DNA from: Fereydounia khargensis
Lineage: Eukaryota > Basidiomycota > Ustilaginomycetes > Urocystidales > Fereydouniaceae
Assembly (NCBI GenBank): GCA_026413255.1
Contig: JAOCZO010000015.1
Location: 275,666-339,665 of the forward strand
DNA length: 64,000 bases
Direction: 5' to 3'
Shown: piece after piece, positions 44,054 to 55,728 of the stretch
How positions within the stretch are numbered: the first letter of the stretch is position 1
How the letters are laid out: the number at the start of each line of letters is the position of its first letter
The notes under the pieces: model-generated
What the model was told of the DNA's origin: nothing
The model's database searches: none
Seen by the model: the letters and a program-made list of their open reading frames with translations, nothing else
Made by a program: the position numbers and the translations under genes

Positions 44054-47000
44054 TCAAAACATGACCCGCTCCCGCATATCCAACGGGCGCAGCCAGATCA
44101 GTCCCGGTCGCGAGCGCGCCCGGATCACCGCCCACGGTGTCGTCGTCTCGATCCGCTTGCCTGCCGCATCCCGCATCCCAGCCCCTGCCCCAGCCCCTGC
44201 CCCCGCCCCTGCCACCTTGGCCAGTCGCGGCCGTCCGTCTGAATCCATCACGCTCGCCAGCAGTCGCGCCTTGGTCTGCGCGCTCTCCGCAGGCCCTGCG
44301 CACCGGCTGATCAGCTCCTTGGCATGCTCCGCCGTCCCTTCCGTCTCGATCACGATCCGGCCCTGCCACCCAGCGTCCACCACCGCCAGCCCCTCCCCCG
44401 AGTCGCTGATAATCTGCCCCGCAACCACATCCATCACCGCCCGGTACAGCCACTTGGCAATCCGGTACCGTGCCCCCTGCGGACTGAACGTCTCCACCTG
44501 GTCCTGCACCAGCCGCATCGTAGACACTATCTGGTCCCGCCACGGCAGCACGTCCAGGTACACCACCGGCTCGCCACTCCGCGAAGACCGGATAATGTTG
44601 TGGTAGTAGCTCGGCGCAAATCCAAACGCGTTCATCCACGACGGTAGGTGCCCAATCTTGTCAAACATAAAACTCAGGTCCCGCAGGTACCGCCCGTCAA
44701 AGATGTACTTGCCGTCGTTCCGCTCGTCCCCCACCGCGCAGTCCCACACCACGTCCCCCATCTTGAGGAACGACCACACCCCGCCGATGAACAGCTCCCG
44801 CTCGCACTTGGCCAGCTCCCCGTCGCTCAGCCAGCCCGTCGTCTCATTCGTCGGCACCCACACCCGGTAGTACGCTGCCCGTCCCGGCTTCCATGGGCTC
44901 ACCAGTGCCTGCGCCTGCGCCTGCGCCTGCTCGCCCTGCTGCCCATCCAACAGCCCGTGCGTGTCAGCCGAGCCCATTGCAGCGCTCACCGGGCTCCGGC
45001 TCGGGCTCCGGCTCGGGCTCCGGTTCAGATCAGGGCTCAGTGCCCCCTGCGTCATGATCGGCGACAGCTGCTGCTGCTGCTGCTGCTGCTGCGCAACGCG
45101 TGCAGTCGGTTGGTGAAGCGTCCCAGAGACCGACTGCGCCAGCATGGACGACGGCTCCCGTCGCAGGCTGGGGCTGGGAACGTGGAACACAGGCTGCAGG
45201 CGCAGTCGAGCCAGCACCCGGTTGTAGCTGCGTGTCGTCGCCCTCGCCAGCCGCGGCAAGCGCGGGTCCATCTTGTGCGCTGCCCGCGCGTACTCGCGTC
45301 CAACCAGGTGGTACTCAGGCAGCAAGTCGTAGCTCAGCAGGAATGCCTCGCAGTCTGAAAAGCTCAGTGGCAGCGGATCCTTATCCACCACGTCACCGTT
45401 CGGGTCAGACGCCAGCCTTGCCGGCGTCCAGCTTCGGTACCCGACCTGCGACAGGAAGCGCGAGAGCACAATCTCACGCCCGCCAAGCTGGCCCAGCGCG
45501 AATCGAATCGACTGAGACGTCTGCCGCAGCGCCTTGACATCCGCATAGTCCAGGTGGCTCACCAGGCGTGCGATCACATCCGGAGTCGTGTGCGACCAGA
45601 TCAGCTCGCCCAGATCGTTGTACTCCACCTCTTCAAACTCCTCCGACTCGCTTTCGGCCTCTGCCGCATCCGCATCCGCATCCTCATCCGCGCCTCCGTC
45701 AGCGTCGCCGTCCTGCTTTTCCGCCTTCTCCTCGGCAGAGTCCTTGTGCTTGGGCTTGTACACCAGCACAGTGCGGCGATGGCTGATCACAAGCGAAGGG
45801 TCAGCAAGACCATGCGCACACCATCCACGCCCGTAGGTGATTCCACCTTCGCGGTAAGGACCGTTGGGCTGCACGATTTGCGCGTCGCCGCTGTCCATCT
45901 CGTCAGCGGCATAAGGCGAGGCGCGCACCGATGGCGGCCAGGCAGGCACAACCGCGCGGCGGGCACCGATCCGGAGTGCATGCTTGAAACGGTCCGATCG
46001 GTAGGCCTCCGCTCCCTTGGTCGCCTGCACCTCAGGCGAGCCGCTCTGCTTGCTATCCGAGTCGATCGTCAAGCTGCGAGTAGGTACCTTGTGCGACTGC
46101 GCCTCAGGCTGCATCGTTCCTTTCTTCCACTCAACGTTGGTGCGCTCATCAAGCGGTGTCACGGGCATGTCTGAGCTCTCGTCCGTTGAGGATGGTGCAC
46201 CGAGACCAGACGTGGACCTCTCCATGTCTTCGGCATCGATAAACACGTCCGAGTCGTTGTCCTCATCGTCCGAGCCAGAGTCGGTCTCCATGTCGTCGAA
46301 TTCGGCCGAGCCAGGGTCAATACCAGCGGCGACGGCTCGCTGTAGGCGGCGTGCGTCGCGTCGTCCTGCTTTGCGTGCTGCCCTGTCTTCCTCTTCGACT
46401 TCGCGCTTGGCTTGGACGAGTCGCCTCTCCTCTTCTTCGGCGGCCTCGATCTCGCGACGGGCAGCTTCGACTTTGGCACGCTCAGCGGCCTCGATCGCAG
46501 CGACTCGCTCGGCTTCTTTGCGAGCTGCCTCCTCTTGAGCCTCGCGGATGCGTCGCTCCGCCTCCTCCTTCTCACGCTGCTCTCGCTCTTCCTCTTCGCG
46601 TCGCCGGCGTTCCTCTGCCTTCTTCCTCTTGCGTTCGGCCTCCTCAGCTTTCCGCTTCCGTCGTTCTTCCGCCTCCTTGGCGCGTTGCTGCTCAGCCTCG
46701 AGTTCACGCCTCTTGCGCTCCTCGGCCTCCTTCCGCCTCCGCTCGGCTTCCCTCTCCTTGCGAATCCGCCTCTCCTCGGCTTCCTTCTCCTCTTGTCGGC
46801 GCCTCTGCTCAAGCTCGCGCTGATAGCGTTCTCGGGCTTCCTGTTCGGCACGCTCTCGAGCCTCACGCCTCGCTGCCTTTTCAGCAGCCCGACGCTCTTT
46901 AGCCTCACGTTCGCGTCGGTCGCGCTCTTCGTCCTCTTCGGCTTGACGCTGCTTGCGCTCCTGCGACACTTTGCGCTCGTATGCCTCCATTCTGTCAGCA

Positions 47001-48667
47001 GCATTGCGGGCCTCTCGCTGCTCTTCCCACAGACGAGCCTGGCGTTCCTCTTCGGTCTCTGAGACGGCTTTGGCCGGGCCAAGCTCAACAGGACCCGCTG
47101 CGGCAGGGCCAACAGGCTTGAAAGGCACCTTGGAGCTGGACTTTTTCAGCTTCAACGTCCTCGAGCCGCTCGTCTCCTCCGTCGGTGATCCCTTGGGCCT
47201 GCTGGGCCCGCCAAGGCGGTAGTCATCAGCGCCCCCCACTGGCTCGACGGGCACACTGCCGCGCGGCTGTGTCTGGGAACCAGAGCGGCCTGGACGAGAT
47301 GTTGAGACTGCGGCAGCCACGACTGGGGCAGGAGGAGGCTCCTTCCACTCGATCTCACCACGAGCGTTGCGGATTGTGGCCCGTTCGGCGTTCTTGGAGG
47401 CGGCTACGCTCTTACTACTGCTGCTGCTGCCGAGCCCCTTGATCTTGCCAAGATTCTTCAGGCCAGACCCGGGGCCGTGCTCGTATGCAAACAGACTAGG
47501 CGCGGTCGGGGGTCCGGCGGGTGAAGGAGGCAGCGCTCCTGTCCTCTGCGACTGTGCTGCAGGGTCGCCCTTGACGGAACGAGCCGAGTCGAGGATATTG
47601 AGGACCGAGTTGTGCTCTCGGGGCCGCAGGCCGACAGGTGCGTTGTGCGACTTTTGGCGGGCGGACAGCATGGTGGGTGCAGGCTGCGGTGTAGGTTGAG
47701 CAGCGGGCTTGGGCGCAGGCAGGGGTGTGTGCTGAGCGGCTGCGGGCTGGGGAGAAGCTGGTTTGTCAGGGGGGCTGAAGGCTTGAGGCGATGGCTGGCG
47801 GGTGGTGCGAGGCGCCTCGTCACGCTCGCTCTTGGTGTTGACAGACGCCGAGGGATGGGGGACAAGGTTGTGCTCGTAGTTTCTCACTGCCTCGACCGAG
47901 TGGTTGTCGTCATCGTCGTCGCCGACCAGATGAAACTCGGAAGCAGACGCGGTAGTGGGAAGACCCGATGGCACAGTAGCGCTGCGGGTGTGGGCGGCGG
48001 TGTCCCAGTTCTGGTGGTGTTGTTGGAGGGCTGGTGTTGAGAACTGAAGGTGGTCTTGAGACCTGGAGGCAGGCGAGGGACGATGGTAGCTGGGATACAG
48101 TTGTGGCTCGGGGCCACGGGTATAGCTCGGCAGCGGTAGCGGTGTTGTTGTAGTTGCAGAAGAGGAGGGTCGCGCGTGGTTGGTGCTGGTGCTGGTGCTG
48201 GTGCTGGTGCTGGTGCTGGTGCTGCTGTTGTTGTTGTTGGCAAAGCTGAAGGGGCTCTGCCAGTCTGAGGGGGCTGCAGCTGCCCTGAGCCAAGAAAAGT
48301 GGCGCGTCTCAGCAGCTGACGACGCAGAGGCATAGACGCCCACGCCCGCCGAGGCGCCTGCAGGCGAGTACTTGCTGCCCCCTCCGAGTCGAGCGAGCTC
48401 CCGTTGCACCTCGACCCCGTCTGCCTCTCCCTCTCCGGACGACGAGATGAACTGGTCCAGTCCCAGTCCCGAGAATCGAAGACTCGGCATCGGACTGTTC
48501 CGACCCATCTGTGGGGGGGCAGCCGACACACGCAGCCGGGGCGGCGCGCCAGCCTCGCGTTCTCGCTCTCGCTCTCGCTCTCGCTCTCGCTCTCGTTCTC
48601 TGCGGCCATCCAGGTCGGCTCCGGACGACGAGGCCTTCTTGCGCAGGCCACGGAAAGCTGCCTTCAT
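44054..48667 (-). CDS. Large coiled-coil protein with F-box-like segment (1,537 aa)
   Basis: One uninterrupted frame; the start is chosen at the ATG at 48667 (MKAAFRGLRKKAS), because codons upstream are promoter-like. The N-terminal third is disordered and Ser/Pro-rich with (RE)n and (ST)n hexamer-coded tracts. A very long charged coiled coil (R/E/K/A) runs from about residue 535 to 800. An F-box-like segment follows at about 1015-1065 (LGELIWSHTTPDVIARLVSHLDYADVKALRQTSQ). The last 300 residues look globular (AAYYRVWVPTNETTGWLSDGE, WMNAFGFAPSYYHNIIRSS, VVDAGWQGRIVIETEGTAEH). An SCF substrate-receptor role is possible from the F-box-like part, but I know no family with this full layout. Confidence 0.85.
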   Translation of the reverse strand: MKAAFRGLRKKASSSGADLDGRREREREREREREREREAGAPPRLRVSAAPPQMGRNSPMPSLRFSGLGLDQFISSSGEGEADGVEVQRELARLGGGSKYSPAGASAGVGVYASASSAAETRHFSWLRAAAAPSDWQSPFSFANNNNSSTSTSTSTSTSTSTNHARPSSSATTTTPLPLPSYTRGPEPQLYPSYHRPSPASRSQDHLQFSTPALQQHHQNWDTAAHTRSATVPSGLPTTASASEFHLVGDDDDDNHSVEAVRNYEHNLVPHPSASVNTKSERDEAPRTTRQPSPQAFSPPDKPASPQPAAAQHTPLPAPKPAAQPTPQPAPTMLSARQKSHNAPVGLRPREHNSVLNILDSARSVKGDPAAQSQRTGALPPSPAGPPTAPSLFAYEHGPGSGLKNLGKIKGLGSSSSSKSVAASKNAERATIRNARGEIEWKEPPPAPVVAAAVSTSRPGRSGSQTQPRGSVPVEPVGGADDYRLGGPSRPKGSPTEETSGSRTLKLKKSSSKVPFKPVGPAAAGPVELGPAKAVSETEEERQARLWEEQREARNAADRMEAYERKVSQERKQRQAEEDEERDRREREAKERRAAEKAARREARERAEQEARERYQRELEQRRRQEEKEAEERRIRKEREAERRRKEAEERKRRELEAEQQRAKEAEERRKRKAEEAERKRKKAEERRRREEEEREQREKEEAERRIREAQEEAARKEAERVAAIEAAERAKVEAARREIEAAEEEERRLVQAKREVEEEDRAARKAGRRDARRLQRAVAAGIDPGSAEFDDMETDSGSDDEDNDSDVFIDAEDMERSTSGLGAPSSTDESSDMPVTPLDERTNVEWKKGTMQPEAQSHKVPTRSLTIDSDSKQSGSPEVQATKGAEAYRSDRFKHALRIGARRAVVPAWPPSVRASPYAADEMDSGDAQIVQPNGPYREGGITYGRGWCAHGLADPSLVISHRRTVLVYKPKHKDSAEEKAEKQDGDADGGADEDADADAAEAESESEEFEEVEYNDLGELIWSHTTPDVIARLVSHLDYADVKALRQTSQSIRFALGQLGGREIVLSRFLSQVGYRSWTPARLASDPNGDVVDKDPLPLSFSDCEAFLLSYDLLPEYHLVGREYARAAHKMDPRLPRLARATTRSYNRVLARLRLQPVFHVPSPSLRREPSSMLAQSVSGTLHQPTARVAQQQQQQQQLSPIMTQGALSPDLNRSPSRSPSRSPVSAAMGSADTHGLLDGQQGEQAQAQAQALVSPWKPGRAAYYRVWVPTNETTGWLSDGELAKCERELFIGGVWSFLKMGDVVWDCAVGDERNDGKYIFDGRYLRDLSFMFDKIGHLPSWMNAFGFAPSYYHNIIRSSRSGEPVVYLDVLPWRDQIVSTMRLVQDQVETFSPQGARYRIAKWLYRAVMDVVAGQIISDSGEGLAVVDAGWQGRIVIETEGTAEHAKELISRCAGPAESAQTKARLLASVMDSDGRPRLAKVAGAGAGAGAGAGMRDAAGKRIETTTPWAVIRARSRPGLIWLRPLDMRERVMF

Positions 48668-51600
48668 CGAAATTGTGCCGTACTGTGCAGGTCCGAGCTC
48701 AGGCAAGAAAAAGAAAAAAAAAGAAGGCAAGTAGAAAAAAGTCCCCGACGTGGTACTGTGCAGTACTGTAATGTGGTGTGGATGTGTGGTATGCTGTGGT
48801 CGCAGAAGGGGTAGCAATCGGTACTGGATACAGTATGAAGGAGGTAGGATGGTAAGCAAGACTCTCTCGAACGGGTTGGGTTGGTTTGGTTCACCCATTC
48901 ACAGACATGGAAGGGTCACCCACCAACCACGCAACCAAGCAAGCGCCCTCCATCAGCCCTGAGGCTGTCGGGCGGGCGGCAATGAAACGGGAGCGAGGGT
49001 CCTTGGTTCATACGTTGATCAGGCATCCCGTCACTGCGGGCACCGTAGCTCTTCCGTCTCCCAGGTCAACGACAACCGGGACCCGATACGATACCGGCAC
49101 TGTACTGTACTGTACTGTAGCTTGAGCAAGCGAGCAAATGACCACAGAAAAATGTCGTTTCAACGCAACAAACGGCAGCGGTCGCCGTGAGAGAAAAAGA
49201 AAGCGACGACGGGTTCTCCGTCTCTCCTTCTCCCATCACGCAGTGCAGTGCAGCGCAGTGCAGTTGCAGTTGCAGTTGCAGCAGCCTGCCAGTGCGGGTG
49301 CTGGTGCATCTCACCTGTCTCTCGGTATGCTGTGATACATCACAGCACTCAAGCGTGAGGGCCTGCAGTCCCAGTCCGTCCCAGTTTCGGTCTGCCTCGA
49401 AAAACTCGCGTGTGTTTTCCTTTCCTGGGAACGCCGTCTGTTGGAACGGTGTCTCACCTTTTCACACTGCACTACGGTACGGCACGGTGGGGTACAGTAC
49501 TTCTCCTTTTTGTCAAGTGGGCCAGACGACTGGTCTACATCACATCCGTTCCCCCGCCTTGGGAAGCAAGCGTTGCTGGGCTCTCAGGAATGCTCTCGTT
49601 CACGGCTGGATGGATGGATGGATGGATGGACGGACGGACGGTGCCGCAGGGCAGAGCGGAGCGGAGCGGGGCTGCTTGCTCTGCTCTCGCCTCATCTCGC
49701 TTGGCTCTGTTCGGCCTACAGTGTGCAGCTGGATCTGGCGTCGGGACGCATCCACGGGCATAGCCAACGCAGCCCAGCCCGCACGGGCTGTTTGCCTTTT
49801 GTTGGGTTGCAAGGCGAGTCTCATCCAGTTGCTTGCTTATCCTACACAGTGCATGGAAACATCAGCACCGCAACGCAGGGTCTCGCGCAACCCCGTCCGC
49901 GTGCTGCAACATCTCACAACAAAGACCCATCGCATCATGTTGCCTCCCTTCCAAAGTGTGGTTCCGTTAGTGTCAGCCTACAACAAGGGCGAGGCGCAGC
50001 GCAGCGCAGTGTAAACTTAGACTCTGGCTGGCCTGACCCGACCCGACCCATCCTTGAGAATGAAAGAAAAGCGAACTTTCCGCTCATTTCCGCGACGCGA
50101 AGGGCGTTCCGGGTAAACAAGAGGTCTTCGTCACTACAGGCGGGCGGGCGAATGGAAAGAATGGCGGTGTGATGAGACGAGACGGGCGGGAGGGGAGCGA
50201 AACTCGACAGAGCAGCTCGGCAATCGGACGCGGTGCACGATCGCTACAGACGAGCGTGCGTCCTCAGCCGTCCACTTTCGCGAGGAAAACTGGAGGGAGA
50301 GGGAGGTTCATTCACAAGATGATACAGTGCTGTACTGTGAGTGCGACACGGCTGCTGGCTAGCATCGAGACACACACCGTCTCGTACAGCCCGGCACGGT
50401 ACATGTAGTGTGATGTTTACGCACGCCTGCGCGCGCACGTCCAGTCAGGCAGGCAGCGGGGGATCTTCATGATCTTCGGCCTGCAGCGTAAAGAGACGCC
50501 CTCGACGTTACAGCAGCGCGCGCGCGTGAGCGCGCAGCAAGAGATGGGAAAAACACCCCCTTGGCAGGCAGCCAGCAAGCGCAGCGCACCTGCGGCAGAG
50601 CAGCCTCTTTTTTCTCTCCACACGCGAGATGAAACTCCGCCCTGGTCCACCACACGTGTGTGGGCAGCGGGTCGGTCGCTAGGCGTCTCTTCATATCATC
50701 CATACAGCGACCGTCGCAGAACGGCGGAGAATTGATAAGACCGCCCACGCCTCCTTCCTAGAGAGCAGAGCACAGCATATATGGCGATGAAGAGCATTCT
50801 CCAAAGTGTGTTTTTTCCCTTCCCTTTTTTCCCCTTTTTTGTAGTACTGTACCGGCAGACGGTGTCATGGACAACGAATTGAGCAACTCTCCGGACCTGG
50901 AACATTGTAGGGTAGGATTGTTCGAGCGCGAGACGGCAGAGGGACATAAGTTACAGAATGCCGCGATTGTGCACCGTAATGAAAACCGGCATGGTCCCAC
51001 GCAAATGCCTATGTGAAGACAGTGCACTGGATAGCTACACTAGAACTGCGCCTGCGCCAAAGCACCGCGTGGCAATCACGGCGCCAATGCAGGCGAACAA
51101 AGGCACTTGCGTGCAGTGATACAGCCACCTATTTCTTAGCAAGGCCGCGGACAAGCTTAGGGTAATGGTTGCATGGCAACCCGCCACTCCGTCGTTGTTG
51201 AGCTCGGAAAGTGACACGTACTGTATCATATCTCCGAATGGCGTCGCTGGACGCCAGGCCAGACATTTCAAAAAAAAAAGGAGGCTTTCAAGGATATGCT
51301 AGCGATTTCCTTTTTTCGTAGGCTAGCCCCTCTGACGCTGGCATATCAAAGCATCTTCTTCAGGGAGGAGACTGAACAAGTAATCGTCCTTCTCAAAAAC
51401 GAGTTCTTGTTACGCAGCAACTTTAATACCTCGCTAATTTAAGCCCAGAATGCAGAACTAAACCACAATCAGATCAAATTCATGACTACAAGGTCCTGAT
51501 CAACGATGGCATTACGATGGGAGAGGAGGCTATTGTGAATGAGTTTGGCTAAATGAGTTTTAGGTGGAACACCTGTCGGCCGAGACAGCTTCTGGCCTTT

Positions 51601-51958
51601 ATCGGAGTGGATGGGGTGGTGGTGGAGAGTCGCGTCGCGCGCTGTGCTGTATGTATGTGCCACTTTTTCGAATCAATGCCTTACGCGGTGAGTGGGGTCG
51701 GAAGAGCAACACAGACACAACACCCGCAACTTTTACTCGCGTACCGTGCACGCACTCACTTGAGACTCGTCACCATCCGCATTCCGGTATCACACACACT
51801 CACACGCGCACATTCTCCTAACAAGGTCGCGGCAACTCCGATCGACGACATCTCTCACAGCTCGGCTTGCTCATCCATCACCTGTGACTGAGACAACCAA
51901 CGACCCACGAACCAATAGACTCACGCTTCACTCGAGCAAGCAACCGTTTCAAACAACC
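48668..51958. other. 3.3-kb divergent intergenic region
   Basis: It lies between the large F-box-like gene (minus) and GCP2 (plus). It holds (ACTGT)n at about 49098-49120, GCAGT pentamers at about 49240-49280, (TGGA)n at 49607-49641, several TACAGTACTGTA-like words (48755-48770, 50322-50338, 50841-50851) and an AT-richer block at about 51290-51560. I found no exon with convincing composition or splice partners. An RNA gene or degraded element cannot be excluded. Confidence 0.5.
49607..49641. repeat. (TGGA)n tetranucleotide repeat
   Basis: About nine GGAT/GGAC units in intergenic DNA. The last three have a C in place of T. Confidence 0.9.
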
Positions 51959-54900
51959 ATGTCGGCGAGGCCGAGCATGGGAAGCCAGGCAGGTGGTGTT
52001 GGCGGCGGTGTTCCTGCGACACCAGCCAGGTCGATGCGCAAGCGAAACCATGTTCAGCTCAGTGCCAAGCAGTTTGATAAGGTTAGTTTCCCATCTGCGT
52101 GTCGTCTCTGCGCCTCTGTCTCGCGCCGCTCTTGTAGGATGCGAACATTCTGACCATGCACTGCTCCTATCACTCCTCTGTTCAGATGTCACGCCGCATC
52201 CTTGCGGTCCAAAAGTCGGCCAGCAAGCAAGGCCGACAAGAAGCTGACGGCGACGAGGCTGTCACTGAACCACTCGCCGGAGTACCTGGGCTGAGCAACC
52301 GTATCGAGGGCATTCCTGAGCTGGGCGAGGGTGGTCATCGCCGCACTGCATCATACGTTATCGCTGAGGGAGACGAGAATGCGCCTGATGGCGTCCAAGC
52401 AAGGGCAAAGGTAGAGACCGAATATCATCTCCGTCGCTACGGAAAGGCGCCCGTCTCGCGCGGGCTCAGCCAGGGCGCAGGGAAGGGACCAGACGGAGCT
52501 GCACTCGCGGCTGCAGCCGCCAAATCGCTCAAGGGAAAGGGCGCGGCACCTCTCGACTCGTTCCTCAACGAAGGCAGCTTTGTCTTCAACCCGCTCAACC
52601 GCCGCGTTCCAGAGCCAAGTCCACGCAAGGCAAGGCATACCTCGCACTCTCGACCAACGCAGCCACATACCCATGCCGAACCCTCGTCCTCAGCAAAACC
52701 TGCACAACAGCCGACAACGTCATCCACGCTGGCAACAGCAGCAACCACCACACGCGGGCAGTCCAAGCTGGACGCAGCAGAGCCGGCCAAGGGTGCGGCC
52801 CCAAGCACCTCTGCCGCTGCCACCAATGCTGGGGCTGGCCAGGACGAGTATCAGCCCACTCCACTGATCAAAGCCGACAAGGAAATTCAGGAGGCACTTG
52901 TACTCGACGACCTTCTCCACGTTCTCATGGGTGTCGAGGGAGAATACATCCACTACAGTCCCTCTTATGATTCGGAGAACCCGGCAAATCGCCTTCGCGG
53001 GGCCACATTCGTAGTTGATCCAGCTTTTGATCCGCCTCTCAAGGACCTGGCTGAGAGGATCCTGCCTCTGGCCACCTACTTTACTTCAATCTACGCCTTT
53101 ATCGAGATGGACTCAGGCCTCGAGTACGGCACTGTCAATCATGCCCTGTGCTCGGCGATTCGTGAGCTGTTGCAGGACTACGAAGTGCTGATCGTTCAGC
53201 TCGAGCATCAGATGGCCACATCACCGGACTTTACACTGCAAAAGATGTGGCTCTGGATCCAGGAGACTCTCCGCACGCTGCAGATGGTCCACTCGCTCAC
53301 TGAGGAGATTGCCAATATCTCGCATGCAGACCTGTTCGACGCCGAGGATGATGACGATGACGAGTCAAGCGACAGCGACGGCGGCAGTGCATTCAGCGGC
53401 ACGTCCCAGCTAGAACGTGAGCGCAGGGCGCTGCTCGGCCTGGATGATCCCGAAGACGAGGGTGTCGAGGGCGGTATTGCCAAGGGTGGCGAGATTCTGT
53501 CCATGCTCTGGAACCGGATCACACGAATGAGTGGTGACCCACAGGCACGTAAGCTCTTCACTAGCCTGTTCCACCGCGCATCCCAGCCGTATGCACGCAC
53601 ACTGGTCAAGTGGATCACGACGGGCGACCTCTCGGACACGTACGAGGAGTTTATGGTCATGGAGGATGCAAAGGTGACTCGGGCCAGCCTCGAGTCGGAC
53701 CCGACGGACGAGTACTGGGAGACTAGGTACACGCTCCGAGACGAGACGATGATTGCGAGGCGAGAGCGACAACGCCAGCTCGGTCTGGACCTCGAGGAAG
53801 ACCTGGAAGAAGATGAGGATGGCGAGGCGCAGGATGGCACCGGCCGCGGCTTTCTCACTGGCGGCGCCAAGATTCCGAGCTTTCTCGAGCCGTGGAAACA
53901 CAAGATCCTACTTGCGGGCAAGTATCTGAATGTGATCCGCGAGTGTGGCCTGGCGATCGACGAGGGGGAGACTCGGGTTGTGCGAGCAGAAGAGTCAGAG
54001 CTGATCTTGATGAATGACGAAGACTTTTTCCGAAGGATCGAGGCGGCGTACCAGAAAGCCAACAGTATGCTGTTGCGGCTGCTGATCCAGGACCAACACA
54101 TTGTCGAGCGGCTGCGGTCGTTGCGCCACTTTTTCTTTTATTCCGAGTCGGATTTCCTCATGTCGTTCCTGGAGCAGTCGTCGCATGAGCTGCGCAAGAA
54201 GGTGGACCCACATCGTATTCGCGAGACGACACAGCTGCGTCTACAGACGCACCTGGGTGCAGTACTGGGCAGCTCGTCGACAGTGGGCTTTCACGATCCG
54301 TACAAGGAAGACATTCGTGTGGAGCTGGCCTCGGAAGGCGCATACGACCAGCTGAAGCGGATCGCCGAGACCAAGGGTGGTATCGAAGCAACCAAGGCGC
54401 TGCAACGTGCTGAGCGGGCCAAGCAGAAGGCCGGTGTGAACCGGGAGAGTGAGTTTGACGAGACGCGTGGCAGAAGAGGAGTGCAGTGCTGACTGGAGGT
54501 GTGAATGGACGGACAGCGCTGGTCATGTACTTGGTGCAGTTTGACGTTGCAGTCAAGTTTCCCGTGTCGCTGGTGATCTCAAAGAAGAACATTCTGCGAT
54601 GGCAGTTTGTGCACCGGTGTCTGACACACCTCAAGATGCTGGAGCGGTCACTGGGCGAGGTGTGGACCGAGCACTCGGAGGACCACTGGCGGAGCGTGGT
54701 TCGAGATCATGCGCCGCTCGAGGCGTGGAAGCGGCGTCTGTTCAAGCTGCGGCACCGGATGATGTTCCTGGTGCAGCAGCTGCTTGCGTTCCAGATGATG
54801 GAGGTGATCGAGCCCAACTGGCGTGACCTCGAGTCGGCCATGTTGCGGGCCAAGACGGTAGACCAGTTTATGAAGGACCACTTTGACTATCTGAACAAGT

Positions 54901-55373
54901 GTCGCAAGGAGTGCATGCTCACCGACCTGCGGTATCTCGAGGTGAGTCTCGGTCTGATGCAGTGAGGGCATGAGACGATCTTAAACTGACTGACTGGACT
55001 GGTCTATTTGCAACAGTACCACAGCCGACTGACGAACGTAATCACCGTGTTTACGGAGAACCGGGTGCGCTTCCGGGACCAGCTGCAGATTGAGCTTAGT
55101 GGCTGGGAAGCGCAGAAGGAGCGGGAAGGTGCCTCGGCGCAGCCCAAGCTGCAGGAGTCGACGATCGAGTTTATCACCAAGATTGAGAACAGCTGGGACC
55201 GCTACGTTAAGGTGAGTTGGCGCTGCCCTGAGCTGCCCTGCCCTGCGTTGATGTGGATGAGAATCTGACGGGCAGAAACAAAGATCTTCCGAGACGTGGT
55301 CAACCTGCTGTCGACGACAGACAATCCGGCTGCGTTGCCGCTTGCGTATCGGCTGCAGACTGCGTTGCTGTAA
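51959..55373 (+). CDS. GCP2: Gamma-tubulin complex component 2 (1,047 aa)
   Basis: It is a core subunit (Spc97/Alp4 family) of the gamma-tubulin small complex that nucleates microtubules at the spindle pole body. Five exons: 51959-52081, 52138-54448, 54517-54941, 55017-55211 and 55284-55373. The GRIP1 signature appears at about residue 295 (LVLDDLLHVLMGVEGEYIHY), with further GRIP1 helices to about 790. GRIP2 begins after the third junction (VKFPVSLVISKKNILRWQFVHRC; FLVQQLLAFQMMEVIEPNW), the gamma-tubulin-binding half. The N-terminal 290 residues are basic and disordered, longer than in human GCP2. Exon 2 could instead start at 52189. The last acceptor (ACAAAG at 55283) is not a CAG, but only it keeps the GCP-like ending IFRDVVNLLSTTDNPAALPL in frame. 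Confidence 0.93.
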
Positions 55374-55728
55374 GGACAAGTCGCAGAGTGCGAGTGCATG
55401 TAAAGTATAGTAACTTGGCGTAAGTTACAGTAGTTGCAGTAGTTGCCCTGCCCTGCCATGCTGGCTGCTGGTTGTGCGTCCGTATCAGCCAATGGACTGT
55501 GATGGCGATTTCATTTCCCACTTGTTGCAGGCCTGTAACTGTGCCTTTGCTTGTATGCCATGGGCACCATGCAGTGTTCTAGCGTGTGACGCGTGGCATA
55601 ACGTGTGCAAGATATGGGTACCGTAAGATGAGACTTTCTCTGGCGTGGATGCGCAGTGAGCTAAGTTGAATGTGGAGGTTTGGTTTCTCACCACCACGAC
55701 CACGACCACCATCACGATCACCACGGCT
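55374..55728. other. Intergenic region, no gene seen
   Basis: 3' UTR of GCP2 and promoter of the F-box-like gene. It holds TTACAGTAGTTGCAGTAGTTG and CCTGC pentamers (55424-55458). A run of Thr-coding ACC/ACG triplets (55690-55725) precedes the chosen start. Confidence 0.5.

Noticed and set aside
49607-49641. (TGGA)n tract considered as part of a minisatellite-coded repeat protein
   Set aside because: The open frame through it has no start, splice or repeat structure beyond the tract itself.
52138-52188. Alternative GCP2 exon 2 start at 52189 after GTTCAG
   Set aside because: The 56-nt intron ending at 52137 has a better pyrimidine tract and keeps an open, in-phase exon. The longer intron remains possible but is less likely.
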